10,539 nucleotides of DNA from an uncultured Prevotella sp. (GCA_900554835.1 USJD01000122.1:1-10539), one strand, 5' to 3'; shown: positions 1-6,142, counted from the stretch's first letter. Numbers and translations are program-made. The notes: a model not told the origin generated them from the sequence alone.

Positions 1-57
1 TGAAAATAGGAGGAAAATGCCTTTTATGATTAGCATTTACCTCCTACCCGATTTTCA
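1..57 (-). repeat. Imperfect inverted repeat (hairpin) at the left edge, possibly overlapping the start of another gene
   Basis: The arms are 1-20 and 33-57. On the minus strand, AGGAGG plus AAATGC pairs with its complement with one mismatch, and TGAAAAT at the base pairs after a 5-nt bulge (46-50). The loop is 21-32. It could be a terminator for the HU/smalltalk unit, but the bases that would show a U-run lie outside the window. Alternatively, an ATG at 36-34 opens a frame that runs off the edge (MLIIKGIFLLFS, signal-peptide-like) with AGGAGG three bases upstream. That spacing is short, and Shine-Dalgarno use is unusual in this phylum, so the ORF is only a possibility. Confidence 0.4.
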
Positions 58-93
58 GCCTTTATCGGCTTTGATTTTCAGCCTTTCTCGGCT
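50..93 (-). repeat. Two tandem 21-bp copies, each with a small hairpin
   Basis: Copies at 50-70 and 73-93 match at 20 of 21 positions (tttatcgg versus tttctcgg). Each contains AGCC-6 nt-GGCT, which can fold into a 4-bp hairpin. They lie just after the smalltalk stop codon on the minus strand, so they would be the start of the 3' untranslated region. Confidence 0.6.
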
Positions 94-107
94 GCACTCA
101 TTTGTTT

Positions 108-203
108 TTACAGACTGCACGAAGTAATTCCCAAAGTGGTAGCCAGTGCAGTCAGCACGCTGATTGCGATTTGCAGAATTGTTTTCCAAGTTTCTTTCTT
201 CAT
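108..203 (-). CDS. Smalltalk family micropeptide (31 aa)
   Basis: Reading the minus strand from ATG at 203-201 gives a 31-residue peptide beginning MKKETWKTILQIAIS and ending ITSCSL before TAA. It has a charged MKKETWK start, then a hydrophobic helix of about 20 residues (ILQIAISVLTALATTLGI), and a Cys near the C terminus. This closely resembles the smalltalk proteins of Bacteroidales, whose genes typically lie next to HU-like DNA-binding genes, as here (78 nt after the HU stop). It is probably membrane-inserted; TSC could also be read as a weak lipobox. The function of the family is not established to my knowledge. The start is supported by the leader at 208-231, which is identical to the one before the HU gene. 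The family recognition is from memory. Confidence 0.85.
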   Translation of the reverse strand: MKKETWKTILQIAISVLTALATTLGITSCSL

Positions 204-207
204 TTTG

Positions 208-231
208 TTTAGTTTTTAAAGGGTTAATAAT
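208..231 (-). promoter_or_regulatory. 24-bp translation leader of the smalltalk gene
   Basis: On the minus strand this element contains TTAACCCTTTAAAAACTAAA and ends 4 nt before the ATG. It is identical over 24 bases to 911-934 before the HU gene. Bacteroidetes commonly start translation from A-rich leaders without a Shine-Dalgarno sequence, and AAAAACTAAA fits this. Confidence 0.6.
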
Positions 232-281
232 GAATGAATTAGCAGTTTATGCTGCGATTTGGTGAGAAGGAGAGGTAGTGA

Positions 282-905
282 TTACTTCAATTCATAGGAT
301 CCGTCGTCACTTCCGCTTCCCTCAGTGTTGCCACCGGATGGATTGCTTTCGCTTCCCTGAGAACCGCCCTGAGAACCGCTTCCCTCGGTTCCTGTGTTAG
401 AACCTCCGCCTTGCGTAGAGTCGCCGCCCTGATTTGAGTCGCCGCCCTGATTTGGGTCATCGCCATTCGTATTACCGGTATCTTCGGTGTTTCCGTAGGC
501 GTTGTACTCCTCGATACGGCACTTCTTGCGAAGTTCTGTGTTGCTCCAAGACTTGGTATTGCGCAGGATGAGGTGAACGCCCTCTACACTGGCAGCAGAA
601 ACCTTGTCCTTAGACTCCACACCCTTGGAAGTCATGCCGATGGAGAAGAGACCGAGGTCGGCGAAACGTACGCTCTTGCCGTCGAGGATGAGTTCCTGCA
701 GACAGTCGAGTGTGTCCATCAAAACTCCGTGGACAGTGCCTCGAGAGTAAGGAGAGTTGTGCTCGGATACGTGGGTCACGAAATCCTCAAAGCTCACTTC
801 TCGGTCGGTTACGGTGGTGGCGTACCACATTTTCTTGTTTGCATTTTCTCCACTCTGTGGAGTGCGAGTAATTTTACGATACTTCAATGTACCTCGTTTT
901 GCCAT
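282..905 (-). CDS. HU-like DNA-binding protein (HU-HIG type) with a low-complexity acidic tail
   Basis: The protein has 207 residues. Residues 1 to about 135 resemble the Bacteroidetes HU-HIG family: a MAKRGTLKYRKITR start, a helical FEDFVTHVSEH segment, and the core DGKSVRFADLGLFSIGMTSKG at about 76-94, followed by VHLILRNTKSWSN. Family members are expected to bind DNA as dimers, as a nucleoid or regulatory factor. Residues 136-207 are a Gly/Ser/Asn/Asp/Glu-rich, probably disordered tail, with NQGGDS twice and TQGGGS once at 152-169, encoded by an 18-bp tandem duplication (418-435 and 436-453). The tail is longer than usual for the family. The start is fixed by the leader at 911-934, 5 nt upstream. 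It is the first gene of a unit with the smalltalk peptide, read from the promoter at 1125-1156. The cellular target is unknown. Confidence 0.85.
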   Translation of the reverse strand: MAKRGTLKYRKITRTPQSGENANKKMWYATTVTDREVSFEDFVTHVSEHNSPYSRGTVHGVLMDTLDCLQELILDGKSVRFADLGLFSIGMTSKGVESKDKVSAASVEGVHLILRNTKSWSNTELRKKCRIEEYNAYGNTEDTGNTNGDDPNQGGDSNQGGDSTQGGGSNTGTEGSGSQGGSQGSESNPSGGNTEGSGSDDGSYELK

Positions 906-910
906 AATTT

Positions 911-934
911 TTTAGTTTTTAAAGGGTTAATAAT
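911..934 (-). promoter_or_regulatory. 24-bp translation leader of the HU-like gene
   Basis: This is identical to 208-231 and lies 5 nt before the HU start codon. The two surviving copies in one operon suggest conserved function, or duplication together with the start region. The hppA leader has a weaker match (TTAATCCTTTAAAA around 3240-3253). Confidence 0.6.
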
Positions 935-963
935 ATAATAATATAGTATGTGAATTGTTTCTT

Positions 964-1095
964 CAGTTTCAGATGAAAAACCAGTTTCAGATGAAGAACC
1001 AGTTCCTATAGTAAGCCAGTTTTCAGACAGAAGAACCAGATTCAGACAGAAGAACCCGTTTTCAGACAGAAGAACCAGTTTCCTGATAGGAGAAC
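964..1095 (-). repeat. Degenerate tandem array of 17-20 bp in the HU-gene leader
   Basis: Units begin at 964, 982, 1000, 1017, 1037, 1056 and 1076, with lengths of 17-20 bp and a plus-strand consensus near CAGTTTCAGACAGAAGAAC. The first two units differ at one base. The third is the most diverged, and a partial unit may begin at 1096. The array lies between the promoter at 1125-1156 and the HU start, so it is probably transcribed as an untranslated leader rich in GTTCTTCTGTCTGAAACTG. Confidence 0.8.
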
Positions 1096-1124
1096 CAGTA
1101 TTGCTCTTGTTCTGATTTCTGATG

Positions 1125-1156
1125 CAAAGGTACTGCTTTTTTCTTTTGCAGCCAAA
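1125..1156 (-). promoter_or_regulatory. Bacteroidetes sigma-ABfr-type promoter for the HU/smalltalk unit
   Basis: On the minus strand TTTG (1156-1153) is followed after 20 nt by TACCTTTG (1132-1125), a full match to the -33 TTTG / -7 TAnnTTTG consensus. Transcription would start near 1118-1121, giving a leader of about 215 nt. Confidence 0.75.
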
Positions 1157-1909
1157 TTAAATCGCCGAGTTACGTGAGTTTTGAAAATAATTAAATGTTA
1201 AAAACTGTAAAGTATAGTTTTGCGGGGCGCAAATCTATATTTTTCCTTTTCTTAAACTATGTTTTTTCATATTGTAAGCAGTCTTATGTGCCTATATATC
1301 AGAATTATAACCTATTGCTTATTCCTTTCTTATCTCATTTATCTTTGATTTTGCTTACAATCTGTAACCTTATCTCAAAAACTCCTCTGAAACTCAAATT
1401 TGCTTTCTAATGCCTCTTGTTTCTTTTCCAAAGATCAAATCCTGATTTTCTGAAATTCTTTCCTGTTTTTCAAGAAAATCTTGAATTTTACTTGAAAATC
1501 TTGATTTTTCACAAGCAAAAGAACAGTCTTAAGCGATATCAATATCAGTAATATCAGTTTTTTTTGTGCCTATTATTTTCGAAGTAAAAATGTATATTAT
1601 ATTATTATATATATATAATATATAATATAAATTAAATACTTTCAATTAGTAAGTAGATATTTGTACCCTCAAAATAAAAACTGATATTACTGATATTGAT
1701 ATCGCTCTGTCATCCTTAAAATATTTGCTATACATTTCTTGAAAAGTTCATTCTTGCTGTATCATTCAGTTTTCTATCACCCAATATCAATATCAGTAAT
1801 GTCAGTTTATTTTTCTATTTTCAGTTTATTTTTCTTTTCTTTTTATTTTTCATTCTAAAAAACAGATTATTTTTCATTCTAAAAAAACAGAAAAAAACTG
1901 CTTTAAGAC
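1157..1909. other. Gene-free AT-rich spacer with many short repeats
   Basis: I see no convincing gene here. The only sizeable frame (1195-1410, plus) is low-complexity and hydrophobic, with no recognisable family or leader. At 1216-1230 TTTGCG-GGG-CGCAAA is a perfect 6-bp hairpin. At 1471-1509 two similar 19-bp stretches containing AAAATCTTGA lie side by side, the first including TCAAGA-AAA-TCTTGA. At 1802-1816 and 1821-1835 the same 15 bases (TCAGTTTATTTTTCT) occur, and at 1843-1865 and 1867-1890 a 23-24 bp stretch is duplicated. Confidence 0.6.
1532..1706. repeat. Perfect 31-bp inverted repeat around an AT-only core, with a third copy at 1784-1808
   Basis: The arms 1532-1562 and 1676-1706 are exact reverse complements. 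Each contains spaced ATATCA/ATATCAG words (GATATCAATATCAGTAATAT). The 113-bp spacer includes a long, nearly self-complementary run of A and T (about 1590-1631). A third copy in the same orientation as the left arm lies at 1784-1808 with one change inside the core (ATGTCAG for ATATCAG). This may be iteron-like protein-binding sites next to an easily melted tract, a large cruciform, or a remnant of a small mobile element. Confidence 0.85.
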
Positions 1910-1940
1910 TTGCAAGTTTAGAAAATAAACCGTATCTTTG
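1910..1940 (+). promoter_or_regulatory. Promoter of the Rpn-family gene
   Basis: TTG at 1910-1912 is followed after 20 nt by TATCTTTG at 1933-1940, which matches TAnnTTTG. The start codon lies 56 nt downstream, after an A-rich leader (ATTAACAAAT before ATG). Confidence 0.7.
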
Positions 1941-1996
1941 TCCTCAGAACGCAATTATGTGCTTACAAGTGCGAACAAATTTAAATATTAACAAAT

Positions 1997-2974
1997 ATGG
2001 CGGAATTCATCAATCCACGTGCCGACTGGGCTTTCAAGCGCATTTTCGGCAGTGAGGACACCAAGGAGTGCCTGATTACTTTCCTGAACGGACTGTTTGA
2101 AGGCGAGTTTGTAATCAGAGACGTAAAGTTTGTGAATACCGAACAGATACGTCACAATGAAGATGAGCGAGGCGTAGTCTTTGACGTAAAATGTATTACA
2201 GAAGACGGACGACATATCATTGTAGAGATGCAGAAGAAGGAGCAGAAATATTTTGTGGACCGTGCTATTTTCTATACTTCCAAGGCGATTGTAGAGCAGG
2301 GAGTACGCAGTAGTCCATGGGATTTCCATCTGGCGCCGGTCTATACCGTATGCTTCATGGATTTCAAGGTAAAGACGGGTATTCCCCACCAGTTCAGAAC
2401 CGATATCGGTTTAGGGTTGCTCGAAGAGGTAAAAGAGAAAACGACAGAGGGAAAGACCTACGAACTGTCTGGACTGAAGTTTGGTTTTGAGAAAATGCGC
2501 CTCACATTTCTCCAGTTGCCGCTCTTTGAGAAGCGGCAGGCTTCGGAGTGTGAGGACGACTTATTTGATTGTTGGATATATATAATTAAGAATATGGAAA
2601 AGTTGAAGGAAATGCCTTTTGTGGACAAATATCCAGTCTTCCGTATGCTGGCTGAGATAGGTGACCTCAGAAAGCTCACTCCTGAGGAGCGAGAGCTGTA
2701 TGACGAGGACATCAAGGTGATGCGTGACCTGTATGCCACCCAGAAATGGGAGGAGGAGCAGAAGCGCATGGAAATAGAAAAGGGTAGAGCTGAAGGCAGA
2801 GAGCAAGGAAGAGCTGAAGGCAGAGAGCAAGGAAGAGCTGAAGGAAGAGCTGAAGGTAGAGCTGAAGGAAAACTCGAAATCGCTAAGAATCTTCTTGCCA
2901 TGGGCATACCTATGGATAAGGTTGTTCAGGCTTCGGGCCTGACTGAAGAGCAGATATCTGCTATGATGAATTAG
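1997..2974 (+). CDS. Rpn family recombination-promoting nuclease / PDDEXK_2 putative transposase
   Basis: The protein has 325 residues. Its start, FINPRADWAFKRIFG at 4-18, is characteristic of Rpn/PDDEXK_2 proteins. The PD-(D/E)XK-type centre is visible as D63 (VVFDVKC) and E77-M-Q79 (IIVEMQKK), followed by FVDRAIFYTSKAI. Such enzymes cut DNA in a divalent-metal-dependent manner. E. coli RpnA-type members promote RecA-independent recombination and some relatives act in phage defence, whereas the 'transposase' label rests on weak evidence. Residues 251-292 are a charged helix with GRAEGREQ/GRAEGR repeats, and 293-325 (LEIAKNLLAMGIPMDKVVQASGLTEEQI) look like the small helical C-terminal domain usual in the family. 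The gene is complete and stands alone with its own promoter and a hairpin downstream. The catalytic residues are intact, so activity is plausible. Confidence 0.88.
   Translation: MAEFINPRADWAFKRIFGSEDTKECLITFLNGLFEGEFVIRDVKFVNTEQIRHNEDERGVVFDVKCITEDGRHIIVEMQKKEQKYFVDRAIFYTSKAIVEQGVRSSPWDFHLAPVYTVCFMDFKVKTGIPHQFRTDIGLGLLEEVKEKTTEGKTYELSGLKFGFEKMRLTFLQLPLFEKRQASECEDDLFDCWIYIIKNMEKLKEMPFVDKYPVFRMLAEIGDLRKLTPEERELYDEDIKVMRDLYATQKWEEEQKRMEIEKGRAEGREQGRAEGREQGRAEGRAEGRAEGKLEIAKNLLAMGIPMDKVVQASGLTEEQISAMMN
2783..2872 (+). repeat. In-frame 12/24-bp tandem repeat in the Rpn-family gene
   Basis: Two 24-bp units encoding GRAEGREQ are followed by 12-bp units encoding GRAE. AGAGCTGAAGG occurs five times. 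The period is a multiple of three, so gain or loss of units would change the linker length without a frameshift. Confidence 0.85.
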
Positions 2975-3040
2975 AAATTTAATGAATTTGAAATAATTTA
3001 TGGACTGAAATAAAAAAAATAATAGACTGAAATAAAAGAT

Positions 3041-3094
3041 GAAGAGGACGCATCATAATGATGTAATATTATGTCTTTGGGTGTGTCCTTTTCT
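3041..3094 (+). terminator. Probable hairpin terminator after the Rpn-family gene
   Basis: AGGACGCA (3045-3052) pairs with TGTGTCCT (3082-3089), including one G-U pair, and is followed by TTTTC. The loop contains a second small hairpin (CATCAT-A-ATGATG). The loop is large and the T-run short, so the call is moderate. Just before it, GACTGAAATAAAA occurs twice (3003-3015 and 3025-3037). Confidence 0.45.
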
Positions 3095-3289
3095 GGTAAA
3101 ATAATTTGTTTTTTAGATGTATTTTTATGCTAAAGATTTAATGCAATAATTTGAAATGTTAGTAATACTTCCAATCTAAATCCAATCAATTTCAGTTCAA
3201 TCTACATCCTATCAATTAACAATCCTATTTCATAATAATATTAATCCTTTAAAATTAAGATAATTAAAAACCCTATAAATTATACCATT
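3095..3289 (+). other. hppA upstream region, no clear promoter
   Basis: This AT-rich stretch has no full TTTG/TAnnTTTG pair that I could find; only partial TAATTTG words occur near 3103 and 3149. The last 50 bases are A/T-rich and include TTAATCCTTTAAAA, similar to the leader of the HU and smalltalk genes. Confidence 0.4.
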
Positions 3290-5494
3290 ATGAACAACAT
3301 TCCAACCGTATTTTGGCTCATCCCGATAGCCAGCATCGTAGCATTGGGCATGGCCTGGTTCTTCTTCCGCAGCATGATGAAAGAGGATGAGGGAACCGAG
3401 AGAATGAAAGAGATTGCGATGCACGTGAGAAAGGGTGCTATGGCTTATCTCAAACAGCAGTACAAGGTGGTAACCATCGTCTTTGTGGTGCTCGCCATCA
3501 TCTTCGCCTTCATGGCCTATGTGCTCAAGGTGCAGAACCCGTGGGTGCCTTTCGCTTTCCTTACAGGCGGTCTCTTCTCCGGACTGGCTGGCTTCTTCGG
3601 TATGAAAACGGCTACCTATGCCTCTGCACGTACTGCCAATGGGGCACGTACGGGACTGGACAAGGGACTGAGGATTGCTTTCCGCAGCGGTGCCGTCATG
3701 GGACTCGTCGTGGTGGGTCTCGGACTGCTCGATATCGCCATCTGGTTTATTGTTCTTAATGCCGTATATCAGGGCGAATCCACTGCCCTCGTCACCATCA
3801 CCACCACCATGCTTACCTTTGGTATGGGTGCTTCCACGCAGGCGCTCTTTGCCCGTGTGGGCGGCGGTATCTATACCAAGGCTGCCGATGTGGGTGCCGA
3901 CCTTGTGGGCAAGGTGGAGGCGAATATTCCGGAGGACGATCCGCGCAACCCTGCTACCATCGCCGACAATGTGGGCGATAATGTGGGCGATGTGGCTGGT
4001 ATGGGAGCCGACCTCTACGAGAGTTATTGCGGCTCTATTCTCTCTACGGCAGCCTTGGGTGCTACGGCATTTGCCATGAACGGCGATATGCAGTTGCGTG
4101 CCGTCATCGCCCCTATGATCATCGCTGCCATCGGAATCTTCCTTTCCCTCATCGGTATCTATCTGGTACGTACGAAGGATGGTGCTTCGATGAAGGATTT
4201 GCTCCATTCGCTGGGATTAGGAACCAATGTGAGCGCCCTGCTCATTGCCGTGGCCACCTTCGTGATTCTCTATCTCTTGGGCATCGAAAACTGGCTCGGA
4301 CTTTCCTTCTCCGTCATCAGCGGACTGGTGGCTGGCGTCATCATCGGTCAGGCCACAGAGTATTATACCTCCCAGAGTTACAAGCCTACGCAGAAGATAG
4401 CCGAGGCTTCGCAGACGGGTCCTGCCACCGTGATCATCAAGGGTATCGGTACGGGAATGATTTCCACGATGATACCAGTAGTCACCATTTCCGTGGCCAT
4501 CATGCTGAGTTATCTCTGCGCCAACGGATTTGATATGTCGCTCTCTGCCAAGTCTATCAGCACCGGTCTCTATGGTATCGGTATTGCAGCCGTGGGCATG
4601 CTCTCTACGTTGGGCATCACCCTTGCCACCGATGCTTACGGACCTATCGCCGACAATGCGGGCGGTAATGCCGAGATGAGCGGATTGGGCAAGGAGGTGA
4701 GAGAGCGTACGGATGCACTGGATGCCTTGGGCAACACCACTGCTGCTACCGGAAAGGGATTTGCCATCGGTTCTGCAGCTCTCACGGCCTTGGCGCTGTT
4801 GGCTTCCTATATAGAGGAAATCAAGATTGCCATGATCCGGGCGGTGGAGAACGGAAAGCAGTATGTGGATGCGGCTGGAAATATCTTCGACCCTATGAAT
4901 GCCTCAACCATCGACTTTATCAATTTCTTCCAGGTGAACCTCATCAATCCGAAGGTGCTGGTGGGCGCTTTCCTGGGTGCGATGGCAGCCTTCCTGTTCT
5001 GTGGACTCACGATGGGTGCCGTGGGAAGGGCTGCGGAATCGATGGTGCAGGAGGTGCGCCGCCAGTTCCGTGAAATCAAGGGAATCCTGGAGGGCAAGGC
5101 TACTCCCGACTATGGTAGGTGTGTGGAAATCAGTACGCGCAGTGCCCAGCGGGAGATGATTATCCCTTCGCTGCTGGCCATCGTGATACCTATCGTGGTG
5201 GGTTTGGTATTAGGTGTAGCGGGCGTATTAGGTCTGCTCACTGGCGGATTGGCAGCCGGATTTACGCTGGCTGTGTTCATGTCCAATTCGGGCGGTGCCT
5301 GGGATAATGCGAAGAAGATGATAGAGAAGGGCAGTTTCGGCGGCAAGGGTAGCGAGCACCACAAGGCTACCATCGTGGGCGATACTGTGGGCGATCCGTT
5401 CAAGGATACTTCCGGTCCTTCGCTGAATATCCTTATCAAGCTCATGTCGATGGTGAGTATTGTCATGGCGGGACTTACTATCGCCTTTCTGTAG
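3290..5494 (+). CDS. hppA: Membrane-bound K+-dependent-type ion-translocating pyrophosphatase
   Basis: The protein has 734 residues and about 16 membrane segments, the usual length for the family. It hydrolyses pyrophosphate to phosphate and pumps Na+ and/or H+ out of the cytoplasm. The signature DVGADLVGKVE lies at 200-210, the acidic DDPRNPATIADNVGDNVGD at 216-234, and the C-terminal GDTVGDPFKDTSGP at 697-710; these bind Mg-PPi. A485 and G488 in GNTTAATGKG mark the K+-dependent class (K+-independent pumps have Lys at the first position). E244 in ADLYESY fits Na+-type pumps. T92, F96 and D148 seem to match residues I recall from the Na+,H+-pumping subgroup of Bacteroides, but this needs an alignment. 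The start is MNNIPTVFWL, leading straight into the first membrane helix. It stands alone, with a strong terminator downstream. Confidence 0.95.
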   Translation: MNNIPTVFWLIPIASIVALGMAWFFFRSMMKEDEGTERMKEIAMHVRKGAMAYLKQQYKVVTIVFVVLAIIFAFMAYVLKVQNPWVPFAFLTGGLFSGLAGFFGMKTATYASARTANGARTGLDKGLRIAFRSGAVMGLVVVGLGLLDIAIWFIVLNAVYQGESTALVTITTTMLTFGMGASTQALFARVGGGIYTKAADVGADLVGKVEANIPEDDPRNPATIADNVGDNVGDVAGMGADLYESYCGSILSTAALGATAFAMNGDMQLRAVIAPMIIAAIGIFLSLIGIYLVRTKDGASMKDLLHSLGLGTNVSALLIAVATFVILYLLGIENWLGLSFSVISGLVAGVIIGQATEYYTSQSYKPTQKIAEASQTGPATVIIKGIGTGMISTMIPVVTISVAIMLSYLCANGFDMSLSAKSISTGLYGIGIAAVGMLSTLGITLATDAYGPIADNAGGNAEMSGLGKEVRERTDALDALGNTTAATGKGFAIGSAALTALALLASYIEEIKIAMIRAVENGKQYVDAAGNIFDPMNASTIDFINFFQVNLINPKVLVGAFLGAMAAFLFCGLTMGAVGRAAESMVQEVRRQFREIKGILEGKATPDYGRCVEISTRSAQREMIIPSLLAIVIPIVVGLVLGVAGVLGLLTGGLAAGFTLAVFMSNSGGAWDNAKKMIEKGSFGGKGSEHHKATIVGDTVGDPFKDTSGPSLNILIKLMSMVSIVMAGLTIAFL

Positions 5495-5525
5495 AATTTG
5501 AGGATGATGTGACATAAATATTCAG

Positions 5526-5608
5526 TTGAAATCTCATTTGAGAATGAAAACTTGAATAAAATTTCATTTGAGATAGATAAAATTGAATAAAATTTCATTT
5601 GAGATAGA
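5526..5608 (+). repeat. Tandem repeat, period 31 bp, just after hppA
   Basis: The same 26 bases, beginning TTGAATAAAATTTCATTTGA, occur at 5552-5577 and 5583-5608. A diverged shorter copy (TTGAAATCTCATTTGAGA) lies at 5526-5543. The array lies between the hppA stop and its terminator, so it is in the 3' untranslated region. Confidence 0.75.
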
Positions 5609-5635
5609 AAACTAAAAATATCTCCTATATTATAT

Positions 5636-5690
5636 ATCCCCCTTGCAGTATTTCCGATTTGTCTCGGCACTGTGCAGGGGGATTTTTTAT
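5636..5690 (+). terminator. Intrinsic terminator of hppA
   Basis: ATCCCCC(T)TGCA (5636-5647) pairs with TGCAGGGGGAT (5673-5683), with one bulged base. An inner CCGA/TCGG pairing lies in the loop, and the run TTTTTT (5683-5688) follows directly. This is a classical Rho-independent terminator for plus-strand transcripts. Confidence 0.88.
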
Positions 5691-5706
5691 TGAATTGGCA
5701 TTTCCC

Positions 5707-5797
5707 AAAACGAACAATGCTTCTTTTCAGAACGAGCAATGCTTCTTTTCTGAACGAGCAATGATTCTTTTCTCAAAATAGGCAATGATTTTTTTTC
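5707..5797. repeat. Degenerate tandem array of about 22 bp
   Basis: Units are 5707-5728, 5729-5750, 5751-5772 and a more diverged 5773-5797, with consensus GAACGAGCAATGCTTCTTTTC. It lies between the hppA terminator and the candidate RNA. It shares no sequence with the array at 964-1095 but has a similar period. Confidence 0.75.
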
Positions 5798-5799
5798 AA

Positions 5800-5937
5800 A
5801 AAAAATTACGCTAAAATCAGCCGAATAGCTAAAAATGAACTATTTATGAGTTTTTCACCTCAACAGAGGTAATGATTTAGCAACAGTTCTAAATTCTGCA
5901 ATCTGCATACGTTTGCTGCCTAACAACTCTTTTCGGC
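5800..5937 (-). ncRNA. Candidate structured small RNA (speculative)
   Basis: The minus strand directly after the promoter-like TATTTTTG contains several hairpins: ATTTAG-8 nt-CTAAAT (5894-5875), ACCTC-TGTT-GAGGT (5870-5857) and AATAG-11 nt-CTATT (5844-5824). An outer CAGCCGAA (about 5939-5932) pairs with TTCGGCTG (about 5825-5818), closing the structure. A T8 run follows at about 5807-5800 and could act as a terminator tail. If transcription starts a few bases after the box, part of the outer stem would be lost. No open frame explains the region, and I recognise no known RNA family. Confidence 0.3.
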
Positions 5938-5939
5938 TG

Positions 5940-5947
5940 CAAAAATA
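5940..5947 (-). promoter_or_regulatory. -7 promoter box (TATTTTTG) for the candidate RNA
   Basis: This matches TAnnTTTG on the minus strand. I could not see a clear TTTG about 20 nt upstream, so the promoter is weak or incomplete. Confidence 0.35.
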
Positions 5948-6026
5948 CAAAAAAAATAATGAATCTAAGAATTTTATTAAACAAAAAATATCAAACAGAG
6001 TAATATGTTGCAAAAAGCACGGTCTT

Positions 6027-6139
6027 ACTAGTAGTCTGTAAAGTCTAAAAGTTGAGTAAAACGTCGTTCGTCACATACTGATGATTGATGAAATATCACA
6101 CGTGCCTTACTAAACTTTTAGACTTTACAATCTACTAGT
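6027..6139. repeat. 113-bp element with 33-bp near-perfect terminal inverted repeats
   Basis: Arms 6027-6059 and 6107-6139 are reverse complements with 3 mismatches in 33; shared core GTAAAGTCTAAAAGTT. They separate a 47-bp centre that includes CACGTG. The right arm ends 3 nt from the stop codon of the minus-strand gene at 6143. It could be a miniature inverted-repeat mobile element (ends ACTAGTAG; duplicated target perhaps CTAG, but the ends are themselves palindromic so the boundaries are uncertain) or a very stable mRNA 3'-end hairpin. No T-run follows the left arm on the minus strand. Confidence 0.75.
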
Positions 6140-6142
6140 TGT

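Noticed and set aside
964..1095. CRISPR array interpretation of the leader repeats
   Set aside because: The units are 17-20 bp, degenerate and directly adjacent, with no unique spacers and no cas genes nearby.
1195..1410. 71-codon plus-strand frame in the AT-rich spacer
   Set aside because: The composition is that of translated AT-rich DNA, with no recognisable domain and no convincing leader. The promoter-like TAGTTTTG lies inside the frame rather than upstream.
2458..2907. Minus-strand frame rich in SALP repeats over the Rpn-family gene
   Set aside because: It is the antisense reading of the GRAEGREQ repeat region; the sense protein is a recognised family.
3230..4207. 325-codon minus-strand frame over hppA
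   Set aside because: It is antisense to the strongly conserved hppA coding region and has a His/Gly/Glu-rich composition typical of a shadow frame.
5110..5739. 209-codon minus-strand frame over the hppA 3' end and its terminator
   Set aside because: It overlaps the catalytic C terminus of hppA in antisense, crosses an intrinsic terminator and matches nothing known.
6027..6139. Integron attC site
   Set aside because: The inverted arms lack a convincing RYYYAAC/GTTRRRY core pair and no integron integrase is seen.
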